Shown: positions 34,937 to 45,564 of the stretch, piece by piece
Position numbering within the stretch: position 1 is the first letter of the stretch
Layout of the letters: every line of letters begins with the position of its first letter
Assembly (NCBI GenBank): GCA_019400425.1
Contig: JAFREE010000145.1
Coordinates: 1-60,518, forward strand
Length of the DNA stretch: 60,518 nucleotides
Direction: 5' to 3'
From: Hymenochaete sp. R1
Taxonomy: Eukaryota > Basidiomycota > Agaricomycetes > Hymenochaetales > Hymenochaetaceae
The notes under the pieces: generated by a model
Seen by the model: the letters and a program-made list of their open reading frames with translations, nothing else
Databases searched by the model: none
Told to the model about the DNA's origin: nothing
Made by a program: the position numbers and the translations under genes

Positions 34937-36945
34937 ATGCCTTTCGACTCGTCCACCCCCCGAGTCCTCACCCTCGCCCTCCTAACAGCATCCTCTCTTG
35001 CCTTTGCCTACGCCTACTTCAACAACCGAAAGCTCAAAGGCGCCCCGAATTCTTCAAAAGGACCAGACATGTCGAAATATAACTTGGATAACGTCAAAGT
35101 GACGAAGATACTCGTACATCCAATCAAGGTGCGTTTATTTTATATTGTCTACCCTTTCCCTTTGTTAGTCTCGCCCACCCAGTTCTCTACTACTCCCCAG
35201 ATCTTAAATATGGCCGATGTCATTGACACTTTTGTTTTTGCTGGGGTAATGGGTTTCCTCTTCTTATAGAGTTGCAAAGGCACCTCCATCCCCGAGGCGC
35301 GGTACACAAAGGAAGGTCTCGAGGTGCGTCATCTTGAATTTGTACCCAGCCACATGTCACTTGGGCGCCTATCCTCAATACCGCTGTATCTCGAGAGCCT
35401 GACGGTTTCGAGCAGTTCGATAGGAAACTCGTGATCGTGGATGCAAAGACGAAGAGAGTCATCACTGCCAGGGATGTACCGAAGGTAAGTACTAATCTTC
35501 AATTCCTCAACTATTTACGACTGGAAGATACCATATACGTGTGTACGAAATCTGAAGCTAAACTATGACTTCTCTTTTGCGCATGATACGATCAAAGTGC
35601 ATATACTGACTCGATATCATTCTCGTAGATGATCCTCATCCACCCACGAATCGTTCTCAACGACACCGACAAGGAAGGCGGTGAGATAGTCATTTCCTTC
35701 CCCGCAGACAGCGGATGTGAATCCTTCACCATCCCACTCATCCCTTCCGAGGAGCGACTGAGGACTTGGGAAAAGTAAGTCGTTGCCATTGATGATTGAG
35801 ATGACGCGAGGGGAAAGAACTGATCGAGAATGTACTCAAACGCCCTCACTCTACTCAAAGGATCGAAGACATCGAGCTCTGGTCTGACCATGTCGACGGG
35901 TACATCGTCCAATCCAATTCTCCCACCAGTACCACAAATGACATCCCAACGTCCACCCTCACCCACTTCTTCTCCAAGCCCGTCTTCCTAGCCTACAAAG
36001 GCCCACGCCCACGTCCCTGCGAACCTACCTCGTCCTTCCCGTCCCTCAACACGAGCGCGGTGTATCAGGACGGGTATCCGTTGCTTGTGGCGAGCGAAGA
36101 GAGTCTTGGGGCGGTGAGTGAGAGGGTAATGAGGGAGGCTTTGGATGGGAATGTGAAAGGGGTGGAGGAGAGGTGGGGTAGGGAGGAGGGGGTGGAAGTG
36201 GAGATGGAGAGGTATGTTGTCACCTTTCCCTGAGTTTTTTAAAAAAAAATCTTTTCCGTCCATTTTATCATCTGCCTCTCTTGGTCTTCGATAGCTTCTT
36301 TTTTGTCTACATCGAGGTCGCTGTCCGTTTGACGTTCATCCCGAGCGTAGCCTTCGGTCCCCCCTCCTCTCCTCCTCCTCCGGGGACGCGTACAGATCCA
36401 GTTCCTTTCACGTTTCATGACCAACCTAACCCATCTCTGACTCCTCTAATTGTACGGTGTGTGGGATCTGCGGATCTATCAATCCACCCCTCACCAGGTT
36501 CAGGCCCAACATCGTGCTCAGTGGCGCGGGCGTCCCCTTCGCCGAAGACACCTGGTCCCAAATTCAGATCGGCCGGAATACCTCGACGATCTCGCTCGTC
36601 TCAAAGTGTGCACGTTGCTTGGTAAGTAGCCGGAACCCGGTTTGAAAGATCACCGACATTGACCATGACCTGACGTACTCTGTTCTGACCATTGCTCGCG
36701 AGTAGCTTCCGAACGTGGACCCCGCGACGGGTGTACGCGACAAGGCAGTTCCGTATAAAATACTGATGAAGTTCCGTACGAAGATGGATCCGGAGAACCC
36801 GATGAAGCCGTGCTTTGGTGTCAACGGGTGTCCTCAAGGGTCTATTACCGGTGCCAGCACGGGGGCCGATGCCAAAGACGCAGGCCTGGAAGGAAATGGT
36901 ATTATCCGAGTTGGTGACTCAGTGAAGGTGTTGCAGTTTCTGTGA
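34937..36945 (+). CDS. MOSC-domain molybdenum cofactor protein, mARC-like, membrane anchored
   Basis: Starts MPFDSSTPRVLTLALLTASS, with a hydrophobic N-terminal anchor (about residues 9-26), then a polar linker and MSKYNLDNVKVTKILVHPIK (exon 1, 34937-35128). Exon 2 (from 35270) gives SCKGTSIPEARYTKEGLE; the next joins as FDRKLVIVDAKTKRVITARD. These form the MOSC N-terminal beta-barrel. The MOSC domain includes HFFSKPVFLAYKGPRPR, FRPNIVLSGAGVPFAEDTWS, LVSKCARCLLPNVDPATG (candidate Mo-ligand Cys), VPYKILMKFRTKMDPENP and NGIIRVGDSVKVLQFL. mARC enzymes reduce N-hydroxylated compounds at the outer mitochondrial membrane with cytochrome b5; the N-terminal anchor fits. The exact substrate is unknown. 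Seven or more exons. Confidence 0.85.
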
Positions 36946-38188
36946 TGACGAAGGTAAAAGTGCATGCGAAGAGGTGCAGTGCGATAGGATATTTTAAGAT
37001 TCATGCTTACAAGTCCATGTTGACCGAACTGATCTGCACCTCGGAATTCGGGACAATGAGATGCACACCGTACTGCAGGCGTTTGAAGAGTGTTTTTGAC
37101 ACATTTCTGCGGGCTTTTATATCTGTCTGCGAGCATCGGACGTCGTGTGTTGGGGGTTGCTTCGATATCTGGTGGCCAGTCAGCTTAGTACGATTGATCA
37201 GTAAGTAATTTTGAGAAAAGTGTTTATCCCACCCACAAAAAGTCCAGAGGGTAGTTTCGGGCCGGATTTCAGATCCAAGGTGGTGGTAAGCTGTTTTTAT
37301 AGTGTTTCTGCAGAGAGCGCGACGCTCATTAAGTTCATACACCCTTGCCTAAGTGTATATGTATAGATATACCTACAAGTCCAGGGGTGGCCGGCCGAGA
37401 GACTCGCGTGGAAGAGCTCCAAAATATACTATGAAACGTCATAAAGGAATGCTTACTTGGATTGGTTTTCTTCGAGAATCCTGCCGGCATGTTGCGTTGG
37501 GGTACGGCACGGATGAATAGACGAGCCGCCGGAATGCTTCATTCCTACGCGCTTCACAAGCCTAGTGGCGGGGGAAGGAAGACAGGAGACGGTCTCGCGG
37601 CTTGCGCATGAGACCAACTTCTACATTACTTTCGGGCAGAACATTTTCGTCCATACCCTTTATCCTGATTTGTCGAGCAAACAAAAGTATTTGTCTCAGT
37701 CCTTCGTCGGTCCCAAAGTAGCACCGAGTATAAGCAAGCAAGCAAATCCTCGTAGAAACTCTAAAGCACGGAGGCATTTCAGAAAGGTTTGAATAGATCA
37801 TAGTTGCTCAATATTTAGAGAAGCACATGAGCTGATTGTGAACTTTATCGGAGAGATGCCTGTGGCGCAGGCACTGAGGCAATAGAGACGGTAGTCAGCG
37901 GTCAGCGGCCGATGGTCTGATACAGATGATGGTTTGAGCAAAAGAATTGAAAGAGCAACCCAGGAACACAACTGAAAAGGGAGAGCACGTGCTCCAAAAG
38001 TATCCGTGCGATAGTTTTACTGCATTTGGATTATCAAGCAACTCACCCTTCCATCAGGACTTACACAACTTACACGCTCATCTCATCGTCCTACTACTAA
38101 TTCCTCCTCCTCTTCCCTCTCCCGCTCACCATCCTTTCATCCATATCGCCGTCGCTCCCTGTGATCGAGGTACTCACCTCGTCCTTCG
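36946..38188. other. Intergenic, 1.2 kb
   Basis: MOSC gene 3' region and USP promoter. No coding sequence, RNA gene or repeat supported, apart from short CAAG runs near 37735. Confidence 0.4.
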
Positions 38189-41100
38189 ATGGCCCTTGCC
38201 AAATGGATAGGCTTTGGCAACAATCAGAGCCCGACCGTCGCACCGTGCGGCCCGGTCGTTGACCGCTCCAAGCCAGACGTACTCACTCGTGGCTGCAAGG
38301 CAGACCGCAAACGATTTGGGCTCGAGAACGTGCGTCCCCTTTGCTCTTTGACATCCGTGTGTGTATGTATTGACAGCCCTCCGTACCCTTTACCGTTCAT
38401 ACACCAAGTTCGGGAACACTTGGTACGTGCGCCCATGCGCTCGATATGCTCATTTACGAGAGAGATTAATGCTGACTTTGTTTCCAGCTATGTCAACTCA
38501 GTGCTACAAGCCTTGTACTTCTGTTATCCCTTTCGGGAGCTGCTACTTCAAGTCGCAGACAGGTCGCATCGAGCACCCTCGCCGCAAAGCTTTGCGCCTT
38601 CCAATCCGCCTCCGTCAAACTCCGTTGTCAACCCTCGTGCCAAGACCGCTAGTACTAGAAAGCTTTCGTCGGCTGAGATACCGAAACCGTCGGAAAACTC
38701 TAATGGATCCACCTCGTCGTCGAGCAACGCTCTCAACGTTTCTTTCACCCCGCCTGCGTCCATGTTCTCAGCACTTCGTTCGCTCTTTCTCCACATAGCA
38801 AGCAATGAATCCGACAAGGGAACTATCGCCCCGCGCGCATTCGTGGACAAGCTAAAAAGGGAGAATGAATTGTTTCGTTCGATGGCGCATCAGGACGCCC
38901 ACGAGTTTCTCATCTTCTTACTGAACAAGATTGCTGAGGATTTGGAAGAGGAGGCTCGGAATTTGCGTTCCGGTAACTCATCCGGCGAAGACCGTGCGTG
39001 CTTAAACGTGTCTAATTATTCTTTGAGAACTTAACTGAAACTCTTCTCAGTTTCGAACTCTGTAACTTCTGCGGGCCCATCGGCGCATAGCTCAGCTTCG
39101 TCGAGTGCAAGGTCGACAACGTCGACTTTGGTGCAGGATCTCTTTGAAGGGGTGTTGACGAGTGAGACCAGGTGCCTTACGTGTGAAACGGTATGTTCGC
39201 GCTGTTACACGTTGCTGAGAAATTATGCTGACACGTACTTGTAGGTGTCAGCTCGGGATGAAGCATTTTTAGACTTATCTATCGACATAGAGCAGAACTC
39301 TAGTGTCACAGCATGTCTAAAACAGTTCAGCGCAAGCGAAATGCTCTGTCAAAAGAACAAATTCTTCTGTGATTCGTGTTGTGGGCTACAAGAAGCGGAA
39401 AAACGGTGCGTCAACTGCATGTTTTTTCTATTGAATAGTGTTGATCATCGATGCCTGTCTATAGGATGAAAATAAAACGGCTGCCAAATGTGCTTGCATT
39501 ACACTTAAAACGATTTAAGTATCAAGAAGATGTCGGACGGTACATCAAATTGGCGTACCGGGTGGCATTTCCGTTGGAGCTCCGTCTATTCAATACTGTC
39601 GACGATGCTCAGGATCCTGATCGATTATACGAGCTTTTCGCTATCGTCGTGCACATCGGAAAGTAAGTCCCGTGGCGCGTTATGGCCTCAGCACGTTGTT
39701 GATTGTGTGTTTGCAGCGGACCGCACCATGGTCATTATGTGGCAATCATAAAGTCTAATGGGTCTTGGCTCCTCTTCGACGACGACGCTGTGGAGACTAT
39801 CAAGGAATCCGACATTTCGAAATACTTCGGCGACTCAAACAACGGTAGTGCATATGTTTTGTATTATCAGGCAGTCGACATGGACATGCCGGCGCTAGGT
39901 TTGAAGGAGGATCGGATAAGGGATTCGATGGCCGAAATTTCGTCGTTACACGCCCCAGTTCTCCCACCGGGACTTACGCACGAAGGAGATTCCGATGCCA
40001 GTGAATTCGCACCTGGTACTCCTGCCTCACCCGCACTATCACGGCCAACCATCGTTCCCGGTTCTCCCCCTCCTCTGAGTGTCTCTATACCCATTCCGGA
40101 TTCTTCATCTTCTATTCCGGTACCTTTACCCACCCCGATTGCGAACTCGCCCAATGGTAAGGCAGGCTTTTTCAACAGTCTCCGACATAGTCCGTCAAAA
40201 CACTCGTTCTCTTCCAGTGGGCGAGGGACGACACATTCGCTTAGCACACCTAGTGAACCTGTGCCACCGATTCCGTCGATGTTCACAGCTTCCAATATGA
40301 CTTCCGAGCCAAGTGAAGCCTCGTCGTCGGCCACTTCCTCGGTCCCGTTCGCTTCATATGAAAAGTCTCACGGGCTAGAAAAGAAGTCTAGTGGGTGGTT
40401 TGGGAGGAAGAAAGGTGGAAAAGCTGAGAAGCGACCAGATAGTAGCTACGGTCGTCGACCTGCCACGGCCCACGGGGACGAGACGCGGGAACGTCACAGT
40501 TCGATGAGCTCGTTCGGCTTTAGAGCATCTGGATCTACGAAAGCGCCTTCGTCAGAAGAGGCTTCTCGACCTCCTGTCCCACCCCTCAAGCCGCAATTCT
40601 CTACAAGCCCTCCTGGACCCTCTCAACTTTCCCCTAGACCACAACAGACATCCAGACCACTACCGGATATCCCCGCATCACCAACGTCGCCTGACTTACA
40701 ACGGTCCACATCAGCCCAAGCTCCGATACCGCCATCAAGCTACAGACCCCGACCAGAATCCTCCACGATCTCCAACTCAACTACATCCAAGAAAACCCAT
40801 GCATCTCGGGCCTTGAAGCGCCCCTCCACAGCAGGCGCAACACCTTCACCAACAAAGGAGCGATTTACTCGCCTAGACGAGAATGTCCCCACTCCACGTG
40901 TGCCTTCGTTACCCTCAGACTTCCCGCCTCGCACTCCACGCCCGCCACCTACCTCCTTCGATCCGTCGATACCACAGGAAGAACGTGAGCAACGGAGAAA
41001 CTCTGTGAACGCCACTCCGTTGACACCAACGACGCCATTAAAACGTGCCTCTCGCAAGTTGAGCTTGACGGGGAGTATGTTCAGTTTCGTTCGGAGGGAT

Positions 41101-41232
41101 AAAGACAAAGAGAAGGAGAAGGAGAAGCATAAACGTTCCGAGTCTGAGGCGGTGAATGGTGGGCCGTTATCCTCCAATGGCTTCGTTGGACAGTCGAATG
41201 TTCCAGGAATGTCATTGAACGGACGTCTTTGA
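38189..41232 (+). CDS. Ubiquitin carboxyl-terminal hydrolase, USP12/46 (CreB/Ubp9-13) type
   Basis: Exon 1 (38189-38329) starts [20 protein letters not shown] and ends RFGLEN. A 14-nt microexon (38409-38422) supplies FGNT and two bases of the catalytic Cys codon; exon 3 (from 38488) completes it and reads [15 protein letters not shown]. Later blocks are [40 protein letters not shown] (first zinc-ribbon Cys pair), [15 protein letters not shown] (second pair), [20 protein letters not shown] and [20 protein letters not shown] with the catalytic His. A long disordered Pro/Ser-rich tail of over 400 residues follows, ending in a Lys-rich stretch ([16 protein letters not shown]). By homology it deubiquitinates targets together with a WD40 partner (CreC type) in carbon catabolite control; that role is inference. 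Confidence 0.93.
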
Positions 41233-42688
41233 GCAATTTTCTTCTTTCCAATTCTTACCCAGGAATCCACATCGCCCTCACAGTTTGTGTCGTATGCTTG
41301 ATTGTTACTGGAATCGCGTATTACCCCTCCTTACTGGATTCTTTCGTTTTTTGCACTTGACATCCAAATTATCTTATCCTTTCATGTTTTTAAAAATTGT
41401 TTAACCCTCACCTGTCCTTCTTGCACAACACCTCCATCCGCATCTGTAGAACAAATAGCATATCCAACCCCTCTTTATCTTCTTGCTTTTTCGTTCTTCT
41501 TGCATCGCCACTTTCCCTCTCCTCCTCGCTGGTACCCCGCACCCTGAAACAAACCCTTACCCAACGTCTTACATGTCGTCATCTTCAGTTATCTTAAACT
41601 TTCCTCCCGCTTTTCCCGTCCCCTTTCACATATCTTATTCCCTTCCATTGCAATTATAGCCCATGTAATCCATCGCATACATCTGCTATCATACTTAGCT
41701 TGAACGATGTAAGCTTAAGGTCCTTGAGACACTGGTGCGCTATGTCATCTCTCAGCCAGACTTCGAACCTGGAACAGAAAACGATGTGGATGCAATATCT
41801 CAGCTTCTTTGGTATAGCAATGACCGGGGCCAAGCGGCCCGGTGTACCCCTCTCACGACTCATGACCGAATCGGACAAGCTTGGCATCCGATCCCCTTCG
41901 TCTTCGTGGTCGTGGTCCAAATAATGCACAACAGATTATCTTTAGATCTGGAGCTCCTTGCACTCTGCTTTTACTGTGTCGATCTCAACGTGTGTGCAAA
42001 AAACCTTTTCGTCAATTCATTTCGGTGGTAGGTGGTACGTGAAAGCGTTTCTTCGTAAACAAGCGGAAGTAGATGACAAAGTACAAATGTGTGTGGGTAC
42101 GTTATGTATACTACAACAAGAGGGGGGCATGCAAGGAGTCGGTCGTTTAGTAAGAAGATGGTATGTAAAGTCAAAGCCACAAGAGGGGTCGGTCATAAGT
42201 ATCGTCCAGTCAATACAGTTCATAGTTTCTTCGGAAAGCCAACGCCAGCGCCATGCTCCAGAACCCCCGCCCACTGCACCCCGCACCCAGCTCAGCACAG
42301 CCCTTCATTCCCGCTTCCAAATTTCTCCCCCAACAACCTTCCGAAGAAATGTCGGCCGTGGCCGAGCAACGATGGACATATAAGCAGTCGAAAATAACAT
42401 ATGACGAGGCGCGAATGTCGAAGTTTGGAGAGAAAATAAAAAAAGGGTGAATTTGATGGGTCAATGGTCATCGCCGACTTTCGAATAGTGGCGGATAAAG
42501 AAGGTCGAATGGTCAAATGTGACATAAGATAGCGTCTGCATCCAGTGTGAAAGAATGCGTTATAGTCATTAGTGACTAACAAGGGGAGAAACGACGGGGA
42601 CACAACTCACAAATAGCGCGTATAAAAAATAAAGCCCATAATCATTTACACGGAACAATGAAGCATGGTGACCGCAATGAGGAGACGT
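41233..42688. other. Gene-poor stretch between the USP and the pheromone-like gene
   Basis: No gene supported on either strand. A T-arm-like sequence near 41755-41772 does not fold into a tRNA. Confidence 0.4.
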
Positions 42689-42829
42689 TTATGCGATCAC
42701 ACAGTACGTTGTGCTGCTCCCGCCACTGGTTTCATAATCGACGGGTGTACTCCCTTCGCTCGACGAGTCGGACGAGGATGATGAAGTGGTCCTGGTAGAG
42801 GAGACTGAGAAGGTGAGGAAGAAATCCAT
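42689..42829 (-). CDS. Lipopeptide mating-pheromone-like precursor with CaaX box (CVIA)
   Basis: A 46-residue intronless minus-strand ORF. It begins MDFFLTFSVSSTRTT, has a run of Ser, then acidic residues (SDSSSEGSTPVDYETSGG), and ends SSTTYCVIA. This is the layout of basidiomycete B-mating-type pheromone precursors: a short protein starting MD, polar Ser/Thr-rich pro-region, and a terminal Cys-aliphatic-aliphatic-Ala box for farnesylation, -AAX removal and carboxymethylation. The mature peptide would end at the Cys, roughly YETSGGSSTTYC or shorter. The usual charged-pair cut site (ER/EH-like) is not clear; DYE is the nearest. A TATA box lies about 150 bp upstream. No STE3-type receptor gene is seen in the window, so it may be an orphan or non-mating pheromone gene. 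Confidence 0.8.
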   Translation of the reverse strand: MDFFLTFSVSSTRTTSSSSSDSSSEGSTPVDYETSGGSSTTYCVIA

Positions 42830-44014
42830 TGCGAGCGTGAGTGCTTTTTTGGAGATCAGATACTGGTGTTGCTCGAAAGCTCAAGCTCAGGGCGAAGAGA
42901 AGACAGAAGACCGAGCAAGGTAGCTATGGGCGTCTACGTTTGTGAGAGAAGCCATCTGTCCCTTAAGCAGGCACTCCGTTTTATACACATTGACATACCC
43001 TTGCCCAATCACCGGTACGTGTGTCCCCGTAACATCCATTCTACAATTTCCGGACATTCACATACCTGGTGGATAGCAGCCGACACACAATGCTCATGCA
43101 GGGCGGAAGCGGACCCACCTCCATTCTCATTTCACCCATGATATGAATGAAATGGGAACGTTAAATCGTCGCATGGATCTTGGGTGTGTGGAAAATCCTT
43201 GGTCTGGAGTTCGTCATAGAACAACAATTAAGAGGGAGTCGTGGTGTGGATGAGATGCCGGGAAGTCGATTACTTCGTAAGGTACTTCGGGACTAGAAAC
43301 GGGAGCATCGGAAGGGAAATTTCATGTCAAAGAGATTAGGCTTCCCAGAGGATTGTCGGCCACAGGGAAGAACAATAAGCACAAGGTGCAAGCATTTTGA
43401 AATGAAACACTGTAGTGCCGGGGGTCGAAGCGGCGGTTTTGCAGCGGGGCTAGGTAAACCTAAATGGAATACAGCTGAGCATGCTTCATAACAAAAGGCA
43501 ACGCTGGAAGACGACCGGGAAGTCGACCGGTCACTGTTGAGAACGTGGAGAAGTGGTGAGTGATTTCGTCGTGAACAATAAGAATAGGCGATAAGAGTCG
43601 GCCCGAGCTCGGCAAATCGAGTTGAAAAATACCTCAGAGTATCAGAGTTCGTTAGATGCATATTTCGAGCTGCAGCAGCAGCCAGTCATCTCGAGAAATT
43701 TAGCGATTGATTGGCATGCTGGCTTGACGGACCTTGGAAAGAGAGATGGTTGTAGTAGTCAAGCCGCTACGTATCTCTGAGAAGTCAAGTCCCGAACCTC
43801 TCTTTTTAGGCAAAAACCTAGCACGTGCCATTTCGTGTCGGCTGTCGATTTTGCACACAGCATCGATATCGTCTTTGGCTTGAACTGCCATTACTACTGA
43901 GCCTCACATTTCGTCACCTGCAAAGCAACTGGCTGAAAGAGCGCCAAACGGCATAGAACGGTGCTTGGTGGGAGAAGGTGCAGACAAGTCTTGAAGCGCA
44001 AGGCATCTTTTACA
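42830..44014. other. Intergenic: promoters of the pheromone-like gene and bS15m
   Basis: Apart from the TATA box at 42979-42985, nothing coding is supported. Confidence 0.4.
42979..42985 (-). promoter_or_regulatory. TATA box of the pheromone-like gene
   Basis: On the minus strand GTGTATAAAACGGAG lies 150 bp upstream of the ATG at 42829. Its position supports transcription of this small ORF. Confidence 0.55.
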
Positions 44015-45097
44015 ATGTCTGCATTACGAGCCGGCAGCTCATCTCTGGGTACGCTTTGAAAACGTCTTAACTGACTTGCATGTCTAATTTCCATTATAGC
44101 GAGCCTTTACAGGCAACCCACGACCTCATCTTCCCTGATATTTACGTCCAGCTTCCACAGCTCTGCGTCTCATCTCGCCGAGTCGCAGAAACAAAGGAAC
44201 GCCCGCTTCGCGCGTCGAACAAACATTGAGCGCAAAGCTGAGCGTGCCCGCTTAGACGCCTCACACCGCCCACACGTCGTTCTTGGCACGCGTCCTGGGG
44301 AAGAAGAAGCCAAGTGGAAGAACTGTGACCTGGCCAAAATCATTGTGTCAAAAGATGAGCTATCTTCTCTAACCCCATCTACGTCATCCGCGTCTCCTGG
44401 CACTGGAAAACCAAAAACCGCGACCGCCGGCGAGTTTGACTTCGGCGATGTCGACGTCCCGAAGCACCTCAATTACGGTATTGACAGTCTCTCGAATACC
44501 GATGCATCCATCTCCGGCCGTTCTCTCTTCTTCAAAGACCTCCCACAAGCATCGTTCACCGCTGACCTATCCAGCGCCATCTCTGACCCCTACAAGATCC
44601 AAAGCATGATGCAAGGCGATTCTGTCAACGAGAAGAGTATGATGGTGGCAGCGATCGAGATGGAACGCAAGAAGGCGGAGCGGTTGGCGCAGGTTGTCGA
44701 TTTGCGAAATGCAAATGCGAGGGGAATCGCTTTCGAGAACAGAAGGAGAATCGTGCAAGCATTCTCGCCATCTAAGCAAGCTTCGGATTCTGGATATCCC
44801 GAGGTACAGGGTAAATTATTCGCTTCCTCCCCCTCCTCCCGGCGGTGGTTATTCTTTGGAGTTAAAACTAACTTGTCGTTTGTAGTCGCGCTTCTGACGC
44901 TTAAGATCCGCAATATCTGGGATCATCTCATGCAGAGTAAGAAGGACCTTCACGGGCGTCGCGCTCTCAGGCTACTTATTCACCAACGAGCCAAAATGCT
45001 CAAGTACATTAAGCGTGTCGACAGAGATCGGTACGACAGAGTACTTGAACGTGTTGCGCTTGAGCCGGAAGCGGTGGAGGGGGAGCTGGTCGTATAG
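44015..45097 (+). CDS. Mitochondrial small-subunit ribosomal protein bS15m
   Basis: Three exons (44015-44048, 44100-44810, 44886-45097) join in frame to 318 residues. The N-terminus MSALRAGSSSLASLYRQPTT is Ser/Arg-rich without acids, typical of a mitochondrial presequence. A long fungal extension follows (AKWKNCDLAKIIVSKDE, FDFGDVDVPKHLNYGIDSLS). The S15 core is SGYPEVQVALLTLKIRNIWD, HLMQSKKDLHGRRALRLLIH and QRAKMLKYIKRVDRDRYDRV, then LERVAL, which matches the S15 pattern (SPEVQ..LLT.RI...H....KKD...RR.L..L...R..ML.Y). It binds 15S/small rRNA and bridges the subunits. Homologue of yeast Mrps28. Confidence 0.92.
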
Positions 45098-45564
45098 TTT
45101 TCAGGATAAGTCAGAACTATTTGTTTCTCACCGATGCAAGAATGCTATTCTGGAGGTGGTTCTTATTATTGCTGGTCAGCATGCGCTCACAAGTCTTGCA
45201 TAAGGTGAATCAACAAATGCGATGAATTGAAGTAACGAGCGACTATGTTACTTTAGCGGAATGATTCCATTATACAGAGTGTGATTTTGTTAGTAGCGGG
45301 AAGAGAAAGGAGATGCGGGAAAGACAAATGAAAAAAAAGAGGGTTCAGTTTGAGTATTTTAGTGGATAAACAGTATAGACTTATGAAAAGAACGGGGTTA
45401 GTTGAGTGAAGAGTCCGATTAGAACTTATGGCGGTAATGAATGTTCGGAAGGGAGCGTGTGAGGTCATTTGCCAAAAAAAACGAAGGAGAACAAGTACTG
45501 TGAACCAATGGAGATTAAAAGAAAAGAAAAAGGGGGATTCCAATTTCATAGTCACTACTTCCGT
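45098..45564. other. Convergent 3' region, A-rich
   Basis: Lies between the bS15m and F-box gene stops. It holds poly-A-like tracts (45330-45345, 45473-45482). No gene. Confidence 0.5.

Noticed and set aside
41730..41775. tRNA-like T-arm (minus strand CCAGGTTCGAAGTCTGG)
   Set aside because: No matching acceptor stem, D-arm or anticodon arm could be placed upstream on either strand.
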